From Tepidibacter mesophilus (GTDB lineage Bacteria > Bacillota > Clostridia > Peptostreptococcales > Peptostreptococcaceae): a DNA stretch of 64,000 nucleotides. The position numbers were made by a program, and so were the translations under genes. Where the stretch lies: positions 62,001-126,000 of the forward strand of contig NZ_BDQY01000001.1 in the NCBI RefSeq assembly GCF_002724055.1. Reading direction: 5' to 3'. Shown in pieces: positions 53,581 to 63,500 of this stretch. Within the stretch, counting starts at the first letter, position 1. The number at the start of each line of letters is the position of its first letter. The notes under the pieces were generated by a model. It was given only the letters and a program-made list of their open reading frames with translations. It made no database searches and was not told where the DNA came from.

Positions 53581-54909
53581 TTATTTCACTTTTAAACCAG
53601 CCGAATTTAGTATATTCCAAGGCTTATTAAAATGGGGTTGGAAGAAGAAATCTGTAAAAGCTAATTCATCCATAGTCATCTTATTTTGTATAAAGACAGA
53701 CATAGTGTTTATACTTTGGGTTAAATCGACTTTAGACATTATCTGAGCACCTAGTATTATGTGAGATGTTTTATCATAAACTACTTTTAATTTAACCTTT
53801 TCATATGTTGGCATAAATTCAGGTCTATAATTGTCTTCAACAATTACATAATCCGAATCTATTTTTCTCTCTTTTGCATTAGTATAAGTCAGACCTGTAG
53901 ATGCAATATTATAATCATATATTTTAATTCCTGATGTTCCTTGTGTTCCCATATATCTTGTTGTTGACTTTAATAAATTTCTAGCCACTAAAGTTCCCAT
54001 TCTAACTGCATTTGTGGCTAAAGGTATATATTCATGTGTACCAGTAGGATTATATATAACTGCACAACAATCACCAGCTGCATAAATATCTTTCTCGCTA
54101 GTCTTCATATATTCATCAACAATTATAGCTCCATTCTCTAGCATTTCAATTTGATTTTTGAATAAATTTGTATTAGGTTTAAATCCTACACACATTACAA
54201 CTATATCAGCATCATATTCACCTTTATCTGTAATAACTTTTGAAACTTTGCCTTCTTTGCCTTTAAAAGATTGAACTACTTGCCCCAATTCTAAATTTAC
54301 TGAATGCTTAATAAATTCCTCTTCTGCTTTACTAGTGTATTCTTCATCTAGATATTTACTTAATATTCTATCCTGGGCATCTATTAAGGTAACATTTTTA
54401 CCATTTTGTTGAAACGCTTCTACAAGTTCAACCCCTATATAGCCAGCTCCTATAACAACTACATTCTTTGCATCTTTGGATTTTTCAATCATACTTTTTG
54501 AATGATAAAAATTTTTAGACAGCAATATATTATCTAGTTCGATTCCATTTATATTTGGTATTATAGGCCAAGATCCTGTAGTTATTATTAATTTATCAAA
54601 ATCATCTTCAAACTTTTCATTTGTTTTTAAATTTATAATATTTATTTTTTTATTTTTTATGTCAACATCTAAAACTTCATGAGACATTTTCGTAACGACA
54701 CCTAGATTCGTTAATTCTTCTGGAGATGAATAAAATAATCCTTTAGGATCTTCTATTACTCCTCCTACATATAATGCAATTCCACAAGATAAAAATGATA
54801 TATTGTCATTTTTTTCATATACAGTTATTTTAGAATCTGGGTATAATTTAGCACAATTAATTATAGATGCTGTCCCCGCATGAGTACATCCTATAACAGC
54901 TATTTTCAT
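53581..54909 (-). CDS. Water-forming NADH oxidase / CoA-disulfide reductase-type flavoprotein
   Basis: The 442-residue enzyme is a pyridine nucleotide-disulfide oxidoreductase of the NADH oxidase/peroxidase group. The FAD-binding motif IAVIGCTHAGTASI is at the start, with His10 and the redox Cys42 in SFLSCGIALYVGG at the places known from enterococcal Npx/Nox. The NAD-binding GAGYIGVELVEAF lies near residue 157. The second FAD motif is DIYAAGDCC. The most likely role is four-electron reduction of oxygen to water by NADH, protecting an anaerobe. A CoA-disulfide or polysulfide reductase role is also possible. It is flanked by an unrelated peptidase gene and its own terminator. Confidence 0.9.
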   Translation of the reverse strand: MKIAVIGCTHAGTASIINCAKLYPDSKITVYEKNDNISFLSCGIALYVGGVIEDPKGLFYSSPEELTNLGVVTKMSHEVLDVDIKNKKINIINLKTNEKFEDDFDKLIITTGSWPIIPNINGIELDNILLSKNFYHSKSMIEKSKDAKNVVVIGAGYIGVELVEAFQQNGKNVTLIDAQDRILSKYLDEEYTSKAEEEFIKHSVNLELGQVVQSFKGKEGKVSKVITDKGEYDADIVVMCVGFKPNTNLFKNQIEMLENGAIIVDEYMKTSEKDIYAAGDCCAVIYNPTGTHEYIPLATNAVRMGTLVARNLLKSTTRYMGTQGTSGIKIYDYNIASTGLTYTNAKERKIDSDYVIVEDNYRPEFMPTYEKVKLKVVYDKTSHIILGAQIMSKVDLTQSINTMSVFIQNKMTMDELAFTDFFFQPHFNKPWNILNSAGLKVK

Positions 54910-54993
54910 AATAAACTCCCCTTTTCCACGTTATTTTTTTAACTTTATATTTTTATTTACCCTTAGTTTTTGTGTTTAATCTACATTTTGATG

Positions 54994-55926
54994 TTATTTT
55001 ATTTTATTATCTATCAACTCTATATAAAGCTTCGTTCTCTTATCCTTTATATTAGCTCCTTTATACCAAGGTTGTGAACTATCTATTTCATCATCAAAAT
55101 ATTTTGCTTTATATATAAATTCTGGACGATATTCAAAATGCAAAATATCAAAATGTTCCCACTTTCCTCCCCATATAAAATTATTATCTTCAAATATTTT
55201 AACAACATCTTGTGGATATGCTTTTAGTCTTTTTTGCCCTGCTTCTTTTGATGCCCATTTCCAATAATCACTCTTATCACTTGCCAAATCAATAGCTATG
55301 CCGAATGAATGAGGACTTAATCTACTAGTTCCAGATATAACTCTATAGTTGAATGTTCCACTTACAGGATATATATATTTATATATTCTATTATCTACCT
55401 TGCAAATACTCATAATTCCATTTATAGCCTTATTCAAACTTTCATAAGCATTATTTTTATTATTAAATGCATAATATCTATTGGCAAATCTCAAATTTTT
55501 AAGATTAATTTCGATTTCTTTTTTTGTATTTCCATATACTTCTTTTAACAGTTGATAATGTCTTATTCTGCCAGGGTCCCCATTTGGTATCTCATTAATA
55601 TAATTTAGATTATATGATTCTTCCATCATATCCTGTAAATCAGGATTATTTATTTTTTCTTGCATAGTTTTATTTTTTTTGTCATCATACAATATCTTAG
55701 TTCCAGACTCCATCTGTAAGTATACTTTATCATCACATGACTCGATATCTACAATATACCCACTATATGCCATCATTAAAGATAATATATTTCTTTTCAT
55801 ATTTATATTATATTTTTTATTATCTTGCTGAATTTTGAAAACTGTATAATCTTCGTCCTTTATCAGTATAAGAAATGAACTTATGAATAATATAAATATA
55901 ACAAAAAAAGTACATATTTTTTTCAT
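54994..55926 (-). CDS. M15-family zinc peptidase, cell-wall carboxypeptidase-like
   Basis: The 310-residue protein starts with a signal peptide or N-terminal anchor (about residues 4-22). Its C-terminal half is an M15 zinc peptidase: His206 and Asp213 in SPHSFGIAIDL and His263 in FDILHFE are the predicted zinc ligands, with Asp260 as the likely general base (DxxH form). This fits the M15C, CwlK/Ply500-like, L-alanyl-D-glutamate or D-Ala carboxypeptidase group. It would act on peptidoglycan outside the membrane. The N-terminal half (23-180) has no motif that I recognise. GGAGG precedes the ATG. Confidence 0.85.
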   Translation of the reverse strand: MKKICTFFVIFILFISSFLILIKDEDYTVFKIQQDNKKYNINMKRNILSLMMAYSGYIVDIESCDDKVYLQMESGTKILYDDKKNKTMQEKINNPDLQDMMEESYNLNYINEIPNGDPGRIRHYQLLKEVYGNTKKEIEINLKNLRFANRYYAFNNKNNAYESLNKAINGIMSICKVDNRIYKYIYPVSGTFNYRVISGTSRLSPHSFGIAIDLASDKSDYWKWASKEAGQKRLKAYPQDVVKIFEDNNFIWGGKWEHFDILHFEYRPEFIYKAKYFDDEIDSSQPWYKGANIKDKRTKLYIELIDNKIK

Positions 55927-56080
55927 ATAATTATACCTCCTTCATATTTTTAGTACTAATTTTAAAATTTATATTATTATTATTATCTTTAATTCTATGT
56001 ATATTTAGACCAAATTTAACCTTTTTTTATAGAACTGTCTATCCGTATAAGTTCAACACAGATAAAGTTTCCTTATATTA
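55927..56080 (-). promoter_or_regulatory. Intergenic region with candidate promoter for the M15 peptidase
   Basis: On the minus strand a TTGAAC box near 56050 is followed by TCTATA after 17 bases, and an AT-rich leader of about 100 bases leads to the GGAGG site of the peptidase gene. The -10 is a weak match. Nothing else stands out in this stretch. Confidence 0.35.
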
Positions 56081-56112
56081 AAATAAGAAGATGCATAAGC
56101 ATCTTCTTATTT
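56081..56112 (-). terminator. Intrinsic terminator of the ABC-F gene
   Basis: AAATAAGAAGATGC pairs with GCATCTTCTTATTT across an ATAA loop. It covers the stop codon of the ABC-F gene. The minus strand then reads TTTTAATAT, a modest U tract. Confidence 0.75.
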
Positions 56113-57723
56113 GTACATTTCTTTTAATTTAGATTGTATATCTTTATTTTCTAAATACTCATCAAACTGCATACTTCTATCCATTAATCCACTTGGAGTT
56201 ATTTCTATTATTCTATTAGCTATAGTTTCTATAAACTGATGGTCATGAGATGTAAATAATATACTTCCAGTAAAATTAATCAATCCCTTGTTTACAGATG
56301 TTATAGATTCAAGATCAAGGTGATTTGTTGGCTCATCTAAAATTAACACATTTGCATTAGACAACATAAGTTTAGATAACATACATCTAACCTTTTCTCC
56401 TCCAGATAATACATTTGCATTCTTAAGTGCTTCTTCTCCAGAAAAAAGCATTCTTCCTAAAAATCCTCTTATAAAGCTTTCAGATTTTTCTTCTGAATAT
56501 TGTCTTAACCAATCAACTAATGAAAATTCTTTCCCATCAAAATAATCATTATGGTTTTTAGGTAAATAATCTTGAGATGTTGTAACTCCCCATTTGAAAC
56601 TGCCTTCATCAGGTTGTGTAACTCCCATTAATATATCAAATAATGTTGTCTTAGCTATTTCGTCTCCTAGGAATATAACTTTATCATCTTTTTCTAATCT
56701 AAAACTTACATTATCAAGAACCTTAACACCATCTATACTCTTAGATATTCCTTCCACTGTCAATAATTCATTTCCAACTTCTCTTTCAGGACTAAATCCA
56801 ACAAAAGGATATCTCCTTCTAGATGGTTGAATATCTTCTAGTGTAAGTTTATCTAATTGTTTTTTTCTAGATGTAGCTTGTTTTGCCTTAGATGCATTTG
56901 AGCTAAATCTTGCGATAAATTCTTTTAATTGTTTAACCTTTTCTTCTGTCTTTTTGTTTTGATCTTTAGCCATTTGTAATATCAATTGACTAGATTCATA
57001 CCAGAAATCATAGTTTCCAACATACATTTGTATTTTTCCAAAGTCTACATCAGCCATATGCGTACATACCTTATTTAGAAAATGTCTATCATGTGATACT
57101 ACTATTACAGCAGTATCTTCTAAATCCATAATAAAGTTTTCTAACCAGTTGATTGATTTAAAATCCAAGTGGTTAGTAGGCTCATCCATAAGAAGTATAT
57201 CAGGTTTTCCAAACAAAGCTTGAGCCAATAATACTTTAACTTTTTCAGCACCTGATAATTCCTTCATCTGCTTATAATGTAAGTCTTTAAGTAAACCAAG
57301 ACCCATTAAAATCATCTCAGCTTCTGTTTCCGCTTCCCATCCATTTAGCTCAGCAAATTCGCCTTCAAGTTCAGCCGCTTTTATTCCGTCTTCATCTGTA
57401 AATTCAGTTTTTGAGTATAATTCCTCTTTTTGCTTAATTATTTCATGTAATCTTTTATGACCCATAATAACTGTATTTATTACAACTTCTTCATCATATT
57501 GGAAATGATCTTGCTTTAACACAGATAATCTTTCTCCAGGAGTTATAGATATATCTCCTTCATTTGCTTCTACCTCTCTAGATAATACCTTTAAGAATGT
57601 AGACTTTCCTGCTCCATTAGCACCTATTACCCCATAACAATTTCCTTTATTAAATTTTATGTTAACATCTTTAAATAACTGTTTGTCTCCATATCTTAAT
57701 CCTATTCCAGTAGCCTGTAACAT
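56107..57723 (-). CDS. ABC-F family ATPase (YkpA/YbiT-like)
   Basis: The 538-residue protein has two ABC domains without membrane segments. The first carries Walker A GANGAGKST, signature LSGAEKVKVL and Walker B ILLMDEPTNHLD. The second carries LSGGEKVRCM and VLILDEPTNHLD. The second Walker A is degenerate (FLGDEIAKTTLF). The domains are joined by the ABC-F linker helices (YESSQLILQMAKDQNKKTEEKVKQL). These proteins act on the ribosome, either in translation or in resistance to antibiotics. The layout and domain lengths match the YkpA/YbiT subgroup. A specific resistance role is not supported by the sequence. GGAGG stands 6 bases before the ATG at 57723. Confidence 0.9.
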   Translation of the reverse strand: MLQATGIGLRYGDKQLFKDVNIKFNKGNCYGVIGANGAGKSTFLKVLSREVEANEGDISITPGERLSVLKQDHFQYDEEVVINTVIMGHKRLHEIIKQKEELYSKTEFTDEDGIKAAELEGEFAELNGWEAETEAEMILMGLGLLKDLHYKQMKELSGAEKVKVLLAQALFGKPDILLMDEPTNHLDFKSINWLENFIMDLEDTAVIVVSHDRHFLNKVCTHMADVDFGKIQMYVGNYDFWYESSQLILQMAKDQNKKTEEKVKQLKEFIARFSSNASKAKQATSRKKQLDKLTLEDIQPSRRRYPFVGFSPEREVGNELLTVEGISKSIDGVKVLDNVSFRLEKDDKVIFLGDEIAKTTLFDILMGVTQPDEGSFKWGVTTSQDYLPKNHNDYFDGKEFSLVDWLRQYSEEKSESFIRGFLGRMLFSGEEALKNANVLSGGEKVRCMLSKLMLSNANVLILDEPTNHLDLESITSVNKGLINFTGSILFTSHDHQFIETIANRIIEITPSGLMDRSMQFDEYLENKDIQSKLKEMYK

Positions 57724-57811
57724 TGTTTTCCTCCATTTCATATTTCATCTTCTTTATAAATCCACTTTATACATTCTACATTTTTAATAGTGTATTTTCA
57801 ATAGTTTTTGA

Positions 57812-58306
57812 TTATTTATTTATATTAAATTCAGATATTGTTTCTTTAACCCACTTTTTAGCTATATTTTTGCTAAGTTCTATATTTTTAGATACATTTA
57901 CAAAATCTTTACAATCAACTATATTATTCATATCTAATTTCGACTTCATATTCTCTAAAGTCTTCCCCTGACCTCCCTCATGAGTACAAAACAAGAATAT
58001 ATTTTTGTTTTGTATATTATATTTATCAAAAAATGTTCTTAATCCTGGAGCAAATGTTCCGGCCCACACTGGAGTTCCTATAATCAGCACATCATATTCA
58101 TCTATGTTTATTGCAATAGGCTCAAGTTCAGGTTTATCTTTCATAAAAACACTCTTTCCACCCCATAAATATTTCATAAATCCTTTTCTTTTAACTTCAT
58201 TTTTGATTTTAAGTTCTAGGATCTCAGCGTCTAGATTTTGAGCTATTGTCTGAGATAAAAGTTTTGTATTTCCTTCAAAAGAATAATAAACCACTAATTT
58301 TTTCAC
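57812..58306 (-). CDS. Flavodoxin-like protein
   Basis: The 164-residue protein has a flavodoxin fold. The FMN phosphate loop is YYSFEGNTKLL, followed by IIGTPVWAGTFAPGLRTFF and a long C-terminal helix. Such proteins transfer electrons or act as small NAD(P)H:quinone or nitroreductase partners. The exact partner is unknown; IspG needs a reduced flavodoxin or ferredoxin, but no link is shown. The start at a GTG at 58306 has GGAGGTG 6 bases upstream; a TTG 15 bases earlier overlaps that site. A palindromic operator candidate lies upstream. Confidence 0.88.
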   Translation of the reverse strand: MKKLVVYYSFEGNTKLLSQTIAQNLDAEILELKIKNEVKRKGFMKYLWGGKSVFMKDKPELEPIAINIDEYDVLIIGTPVWAGTFAPGLRTFFDKYNIQNKNIFLFCTHEGGQGKTLENMKSKLDMNNIVDCKDFVNVSKNIELSKNIAKKWVKETISEFNINK

Positions 58307-58340
58307 AATATACACCTCCAAATCATAATTCAGTTTGACA

Positions 58341-58375
58341 CAAAGCTATATTATGTACTTACATAATGAACTTTG
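58341..58375. promoter_or_regulatory. Palindromic operator candidate upstream of the flavodoxin gene
   Basis: ATTATGTACTTACATAAT (58350-58367) is an 18-bp palindrome with 8-base arms, flanked on both sides by a second, outer pair, CAAAG and CTTTG. It lies 35-70 bases before the flavodoxin start, where the promoter should be. Compact, AT-rich palindromes of this size are typical of dimeric regulators such as MarR, HxlR or TetR types. None of these is encoded next to it. Confidence 0.6.
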
Positions 58376-58392
58376 TTTGTTTTTAAACCCAT

Positions 58393-58432
58393 AAAAAGGT
58401 ATAACTTCTTAATTAAGAAGTTATACCTTTTT
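58393..58432. terminator. Bidirectional terminator after deoC
   Basis: A perfect 40-bp palindrome whose arms are AAAAAGGTATAACTTCTTAA and its reverse complement. On the minus strand it ends in a T run just after the deoC stop. Confidence 0.9.
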
Positions 58433-58440
58433 ATTATATA

Positions 58441-59109
58441 TTAATATCCACTATTTGAGTCTTTATTTCCTGTAACTATACTAATAGATGCACTAGCTCC
58501 AATTCTAGATGCTCCAGCATTTATTACCGCTTCTGCATCTTCTGTATTTCTTACTCCTCCAGAAGCTTTAACACCTATATTTGCTCCAACAGTTTCTCTC
58601 ATAAGTTTTATATCTTGTGGTGTTGACCCACCTGTTCCAAACCCAGTAGAAGTTTTAACATAATCAGTTCCTGCTTTTTTTGCAAGCTCGCAAACTATTT
58701 TCTTTTCTTCATCAGTTAAATAACAAGTTTCGATTATAACTTTTACTAAAGCTTTTCCATTTGCTGCATCTACAACTGCTTTTATATCATTTTGAACATA
58801 ATCATATTTTTTATCCTTAAGAGCGCCTATATTTATAACCATATCAACTTCGTCAGCACCTTTTTTTATTGCATCTATAGTTTCGAATGCCTTAACTTCT
58901 GAAGTATTTGCTCCTAAAGGAAATCCTATGACTGTACAAACTTTAACATCAGATTCCTTTAATTGCTCTTTTGCAAACTCTATATACGACGGGTTTATAC
59001 ATACTGAAAAAAAGCCATATGTTTTTGCTTCTTCACAAACTTTTTTTACTTCATCCTCTGTTGTTTGTGCTTTTAAAACAGTATGGTCTATGTACTTTGC
59101 TAATTGCAT
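58441..59109 (-). CDS. deoC: Deoxyribose-phosphate aldolase
   Basis: DeoC splits deoxyribose 5-phosphate to acetaldehyde and glyceraldehyde 3-phosphate in deoxynucleoside breakdown. The Schiff-base lysine is Lys152 in [15 protein letters not shown]. The partner Lys181 lies in [10 protein letters not shown], and Asp89 in [11 protein letters not shown]. The length of 222 is typical. GGAGAT precedes the ATG. The other deo genes are not in the window. It shares a strand and a short gap with the LacI-family gene, so they may be co-transcribed. Confidence 0.97.
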   Translation of the reverse strand: MQLAKYIDHTVLKAQTTEDEVKKVCEEAKTYGFFSVCINPSYIEFAKEQLKESDVKVCTVIGFPLGANTSEVKAFETIDAIKKGADEVDMVINIGALKDKKYDYVQNDIKAVVDAANGKALVKVIIETCYLTDEEKKIVCELAKKAGTDYVKTSTGFGTGGSTPQDIKLMRETVGANIGVKASGGVRNTEDAEAVINAGASRIGASASISIVTGNKDSNSGY

Positions 59110-59200
59110 GTTAACATCTCCTTTTTAATTTATATTCTAACCAATCAAAATATATTATTTCCATAGGTTATGATTATCAAATGTATATAATTCAACTTAT

Positions 59201-60223
59201 TTATGGAATGAATTTTTCTGAACCTTTTAGCACAAGTTGTGGAACTATTATTCTTCTTTTTATTTCATCTTTTGGAGACACATTGTTCAATTTATCTATA
59301 AGCATTTTCATTCCTGCTTTTCCCATTTCTATAGTGGGACCATTTACAGAACTTATATTCATGCCTAAAATATTTACTAGCTCCAATTTATCAAATCCTA
59401 TTATAGCCATATCTTTTGGAATATTTATATTTTGTTCATATATTGCTTTTATAGTTCCCAGAATCATCATGTTACTTGTCACAAATATAGCACTCGGCCT
59501 ATCTTCCATTTTTAATATTTGCTTAGTAATCTCATAAGAACTTTCATAATCAAAGTCTCCATAAAAGACATATTTATCTTCAATAAGTATATTACTTTCA
59601 TTTAAAGCCTTTACATAACCTTTAAATCTATCTTTAGTTATCGTGTAATTCTGTTTGCCATTAATTATGGCTATTTTACTATGTCCAGAATTTATTAATG
59701 CTCTAGTGGCATCATAAGCTCCTTTTATATGATCTATGAATATACCGCTAAATTCTAAATATTTAACATATCCATCAAGTAATATAATAGGAATACCTAT
59801 ATCCTCCAAAGTGTTTAAATATTCACTACTAAAATGATCCTCTGCATATGTTGGCGTTATTATTATTCCTTCTATTCTTTGTTCTTTTAATAGTTTCAGT
59901 GCTTTAAGTTCTTTATGTCTTTTATCATCAGTATTACAGAGTATTATATTCAAATTGTTTTCGTCTGCTACTTGACTTATTCCTTTTATAATTTCTCCAA
60001 AGAAAGGATTGTTTATTTCTGGAACTATAATACCAATAGTATTTGTTTTACTTGTAGATAAACTTCTAGCAATCGCACTAGGTGTATAGTTTAATTCTTT
60101 AATTACATCCATTACTTTTTTTCTCGTTTCTTCTTTTACATATCCAGAGTCATTTAATACTCTTGATACTGTAGTTCTAGATACTTGTGCTTTTTTTGCA
60201 ATATCTTTTATCGTTATAGCCAT
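59201..60223 (-). CDS. LacI-family transcriptional regulator
   Basis: The 340-residue regulator has the N-terminal LacI HTH, ITIKDIAKKAQVSRTTVSRVLNDSG, with the hinge helix NYTPSAIARSLSTSKTNTIG, and a periplasmic-binding-protein-like ligand domain (about 60-335) that includes IGIIVPEINNPFFGEIIKGI. The ligand is probably a sugar. The operator-like site at its own promoter suggests autoregulation. Its neighbours are deoC downstream and the GH94 gene upstream; a role in beta-glucan use is possible. GGGGGCGAATCAAA precedes the ATG. Confidence 0.93.
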   Translation of the reverse strand: MAITIKDIAKKAQVSRTTVSRVLNDSGYVKEETRKKVMDVIKELNYTPSAIARSLSTSKTNTIGIIVPEINNPFFGEIIKGISQVADENNLNIILCNTDDKRHKELKALKLLKEQRIEGIIITPTYAEDHFSSEYLNTLEDIGIPIILLDGYVKYLEFSGIFIDHIKGAYDATRALINSGHSKIAIINGKQNYTITKDRFKGYVKALNESNILIEDKYVFYGDFDYESSYEITKQILKMEDRPSAIFVTSNMMILGTIKAIYEQNINIPKDMAIIGFDKLELVNILGMNISSVNGPTIEMGKAGMKMLIDKLNNVSPKDEIKRRIIVPQLVLKGSEKFIP

Positions 60224-60268
60224 TTTGATTCGCCCCCAAAAAACTCAAGAATTCTTATAATATAACTA

Positions 60269-60283
60269 TGTTACCGATTCCAT
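60269..60283 (-). promoter_or_regulatory. cre / LacI-type operator at the LacI-family gene promoter
   Basis: ATGGAATCGGTAACA on the minus strand fits the catabolite-responsive element consensus WTGNAANCGNWNNCW at every fixed base. Its central CG is the mark of LacI/CcpA operators. It covers the likely transcription start, just after the -10 box of the LacI-family gene. It can be a CcpA site or an autoregulatory site of the LacI-family protein itself. Confidence 0.65.
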
Positions 60284-60287
60284 CTAG

Positions 60288-60316
60288 ATTATACATTTTT
60301 TTTTTAAATACTTCAA
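60288..60316 (-). promoter_or_regulatory. Sigma-A promoter of the LacI-family gene
   Basis: On the minus strand TTGAAG and a perfect TATAAT are separated by 17 bases that include a run of ten A. The start near 60281 would give a leader of about 60 bases. It is the second best promoter match in the window. Confidence 0.75.
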
Positions 60317-60359
60317 TACAAATACCTTAAAATATTGTTAATCTTATTTTATAGTTTAT

Positions 60360-60400
60360 AAAAAAGCCTTTATTTTAAATATTTAAATGTAGACTTTTTT
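60360..60400 (-). terminator. T-flanked hairpin between the GH94 gene and the LacI-family gene
   Basis: On the minus strand AAAAAAGTC pairs with GGCTTTTTT, allowing one G-U, around an AT-rich, partly self-complementary loop of 23 bases. It is a plausible second terminator for the GH94 gene, between its end and the regulator promoter. Confidence 0.45.
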
Positions 60401-60470
60401 GAAGCTCATATTGATTCTTTTGCTAAAAAATAGTTGCTAATTCCGTTCGCTAACAATAGATAGAATAAAT

Positions 60471-60514
60471 AATTTAATTCAGGTAAATTTTTCATAATTC
60501 ACCTGAATTAAATT
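60471..60514 (-). terminator. Hairpin directly after the GH94 gene
   Basis: AATTTAATTCAGGT and ACCTGAATTAAATT form a perfect 14-bp stem around a 16-base loop, 6 bases after the stop codon of the GH94 gene. The U tract is weak. It is probably a terminator or 3' end stabiliser. Confidence 0.6.
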
Positions 60515-60519
60515 TTATA

Positions 60520-63500
60520 TTAACCTAAAACAACCTCAATATTATGATCTTTATTATCATCTATAAGTTTCAGTTTATTTGAGTTGTTCTTATTTCCATC
60601 AATAATCATATATTTTACATTATTATTTACTTTATCAGGATTTTTAATTGATATATTATATTTGGATTTACCATATTTATATTCTATTAAATACTCTTTC
60701 CAATCCTTAGGTATGCATGGATCTATCAATATTTCATCACCACATTTTTTTAATCCCAAAATATCCTCAATACCAACTTTATACATCCATCCTGCAGTTC
60801 CGGTATACCAAGTCCATCCACCTCTGCCAATATGAGAATTAGTAGAGTATACATCAGCTGCCATAACATATGGTTCCACCTTATATTTTAAGCATTCTTT
60901 GATTGTTCTGGTGTGATTGATAGGATTTATACTACTATAAAGTTTCCACGCCTTATCTCCTTTTCCCATCATAGCATATGCTTTTATAACCCAGGTTGCT
61001 GCATGAGTATATTGACCACCATTTTCTCTAACTCCAGGTACGTAGCCTTTTATATATCCAGGATTTATATTACCTTCATCAAAAGGAGGTGTAAACAAAA
61101 GAATCATTCCTTCGTTTTCTTTTACTAGATACTTATTTAGTGACTCCATGGCTTCCTCTGTTCTAGCTTCATCACCACCATTAGATATAACAGCCCATGA
61201 TTGAGCTAGTGAGTCTATAATACATTCCGAGTTTTCTATAGATCCTAGAGGAGTTCCATCATCAAAATAAGCTCTTTTATACCACTTACCATCCCATGCA
61301 TTTTCTTCTATTGAATTTAATATTTTTTTAGCATAGTCATTATATTTCTTTTTAATATCCAAATCATTCATTTTTTCACATATCTCTAAAAAATTAACTA
61401 GAATAGTGTATAAAAACCATCCAAGCCATACACTCTCACCTTTTCCCTTATTTCCAACAGTGCTCATACCATCATTCCAGTCGCCAGAACCCATAAGAGG
61501 TATACCATGTTCTCCAAATTTTAGGGATCTCTCAATACTTCTTAAACAATGGTTATATACAGATGCTTTTTCTTCAGATACTCTAGGTACGCCATATCTC
61601 TCATCTTCTTCTTTTAGTTCATCTTCTTCTAAAAAATGAACTTCCTCTTCTAATATAGAATGATCGCCAGTGTGTTTTATATACTCAATCGTTGCATAAG
61701 GTAACCAAAGTAAATCATCAGAAAATTTTGTTCTTATACCCTTATCTCCAGGTCCAGGGTGCCACCAGTGCTGTACATCACCTTCAATAAACTGATGTGC
61801 ACAATGAAGTAGTATTTGCTCTCTAGTTTGATCTGGGATTAAATTTAGTGCATTCATAGAATCTTGAAGCTGATCTCTAAATCCATAAGCGCCTCCAGAT
61901 TGATAAAAAGCTGATCTTGCCCACATTCTACAGCATATATTTTGATAAGAAAGCCAGTTGTTTAACATCAAATCCATAGATATATCTGGAGTCTTAACTT
62001 GAATTTTTCCTAATACATCATCCCACATTTTAATCGAATCACCTAATGCATTTTTAGCTTTATCTACATTTGTATATTTATTCACAATATATTGTATGTT
62101 TTGAATATCACTATCTTGGCCTAATAAAAATACAACTTCTTTTTCCTCATTAATATCAAGTTCAATATTCGTTTGTATACAAGCACATGGATCAAATCCG
62201 GCTCCCACAGTATTTGATAACTTTTCTCTTTTTAAACTAGCTGGATTTTTCAATTCTCCATTAAACCCTAAAAACTCTAACCTATCACCAGTATAAGAAT
62301 TAACCTTTTCAGAACACCCCATATAGCTAATTCTTGATGAAAAATCTGGATTATAAGGATTTTTAATAATCATTATATCATCATTCATATCTGTTATTAT
62401 ATACTTTTGCATAGTCTGGTCACTAACTCCCATTACTGGTCTTATATAATTTGTAAGAGTTAATTTCCTTTTAGAATTTGATTTATTTTTAAGCTTGATT
62501 ATACTGATTTTTATAGATTCATCAATTGGAACAAACATAACAAGTTCTTGCTGTATTCCATTGCTATCATGAACAAACTTTGAATATCCATGACCATGAT
62601 GCACCGTATAGCTTTCCCTCTCTCTTATAGGAAGAGGTGTTGTAGTCCATATGCATCCACTATAATCATCTCTTATATATATAACCTCTGAACTTGGGTC
62701 TATTACAGGGTCATTTGACCAAAGAGTCAACTTATTCTCTCTACTGTTTTCAGACCATGTATACCCCGAACCATTCTCAGATACTTGAAATCCAAACTTT
62801 TTATTAGATATCACATTTATCCAAGGCATAGGAGTATTAACATCTTCCTTTATCCTTATAATATACTCCTTTTTATCTTTAGCAAATCCTCCATAACCAT
62901 TGAAATAATCAATATCTAACTCCTCATCTAAGCTTTCATATTTTGTATTGTCCTCATTAAATATTTTTTGTTCTATCTCATAATTACAATCCACATTATC
63001 CAATTGTGATTTAATAGACTCACCTTCAGACTTTAAAACTATCCTTGCCGCAGAGTAAAAAAGAATCTGATCTTCTTTAGGGATAGTATTTGCATTTCTT
63101 ATAAATATACCACCCTGTTTGTCTATTAAATCATATCCGTACTTTGATCTAACTGTTTCAATTATAACATCTTGAAGTGGTTGCAAATAATTACTTTCAT
63201 CCTCATTTAAAATTATAACATCGACAACAATGCCTTTCATCCTAAAATACTCATGAGCATTTAGTACTTGTTTTACAATATCTATTTCTTCTTTATTTTT
63301 TATACTAACAAGAATTATAGGTATATCACCAGATACACCATAAGCCCAAAGCGAATGTTGAGCCTTTATATTATTCTTTATTATATCCTGGTATTTTCTT
63401 TTACTAGGGCTTAAATATAGTATGTGAGATATCATATCCTGATAAGTCGTTGTTTCATCTTCATCAAAATTCAAATACGAACTTTCTACTTGACTTCTAA

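Noticed and set aside
56107-57723. An antibiotic-resistance ABC-F gene such as Vga, Lsa or OptrA
   Set aside because: The layout and linker resemble the housekeeping YkpA/YbiT group, and no leader peptide or attenuator is seen upstream.
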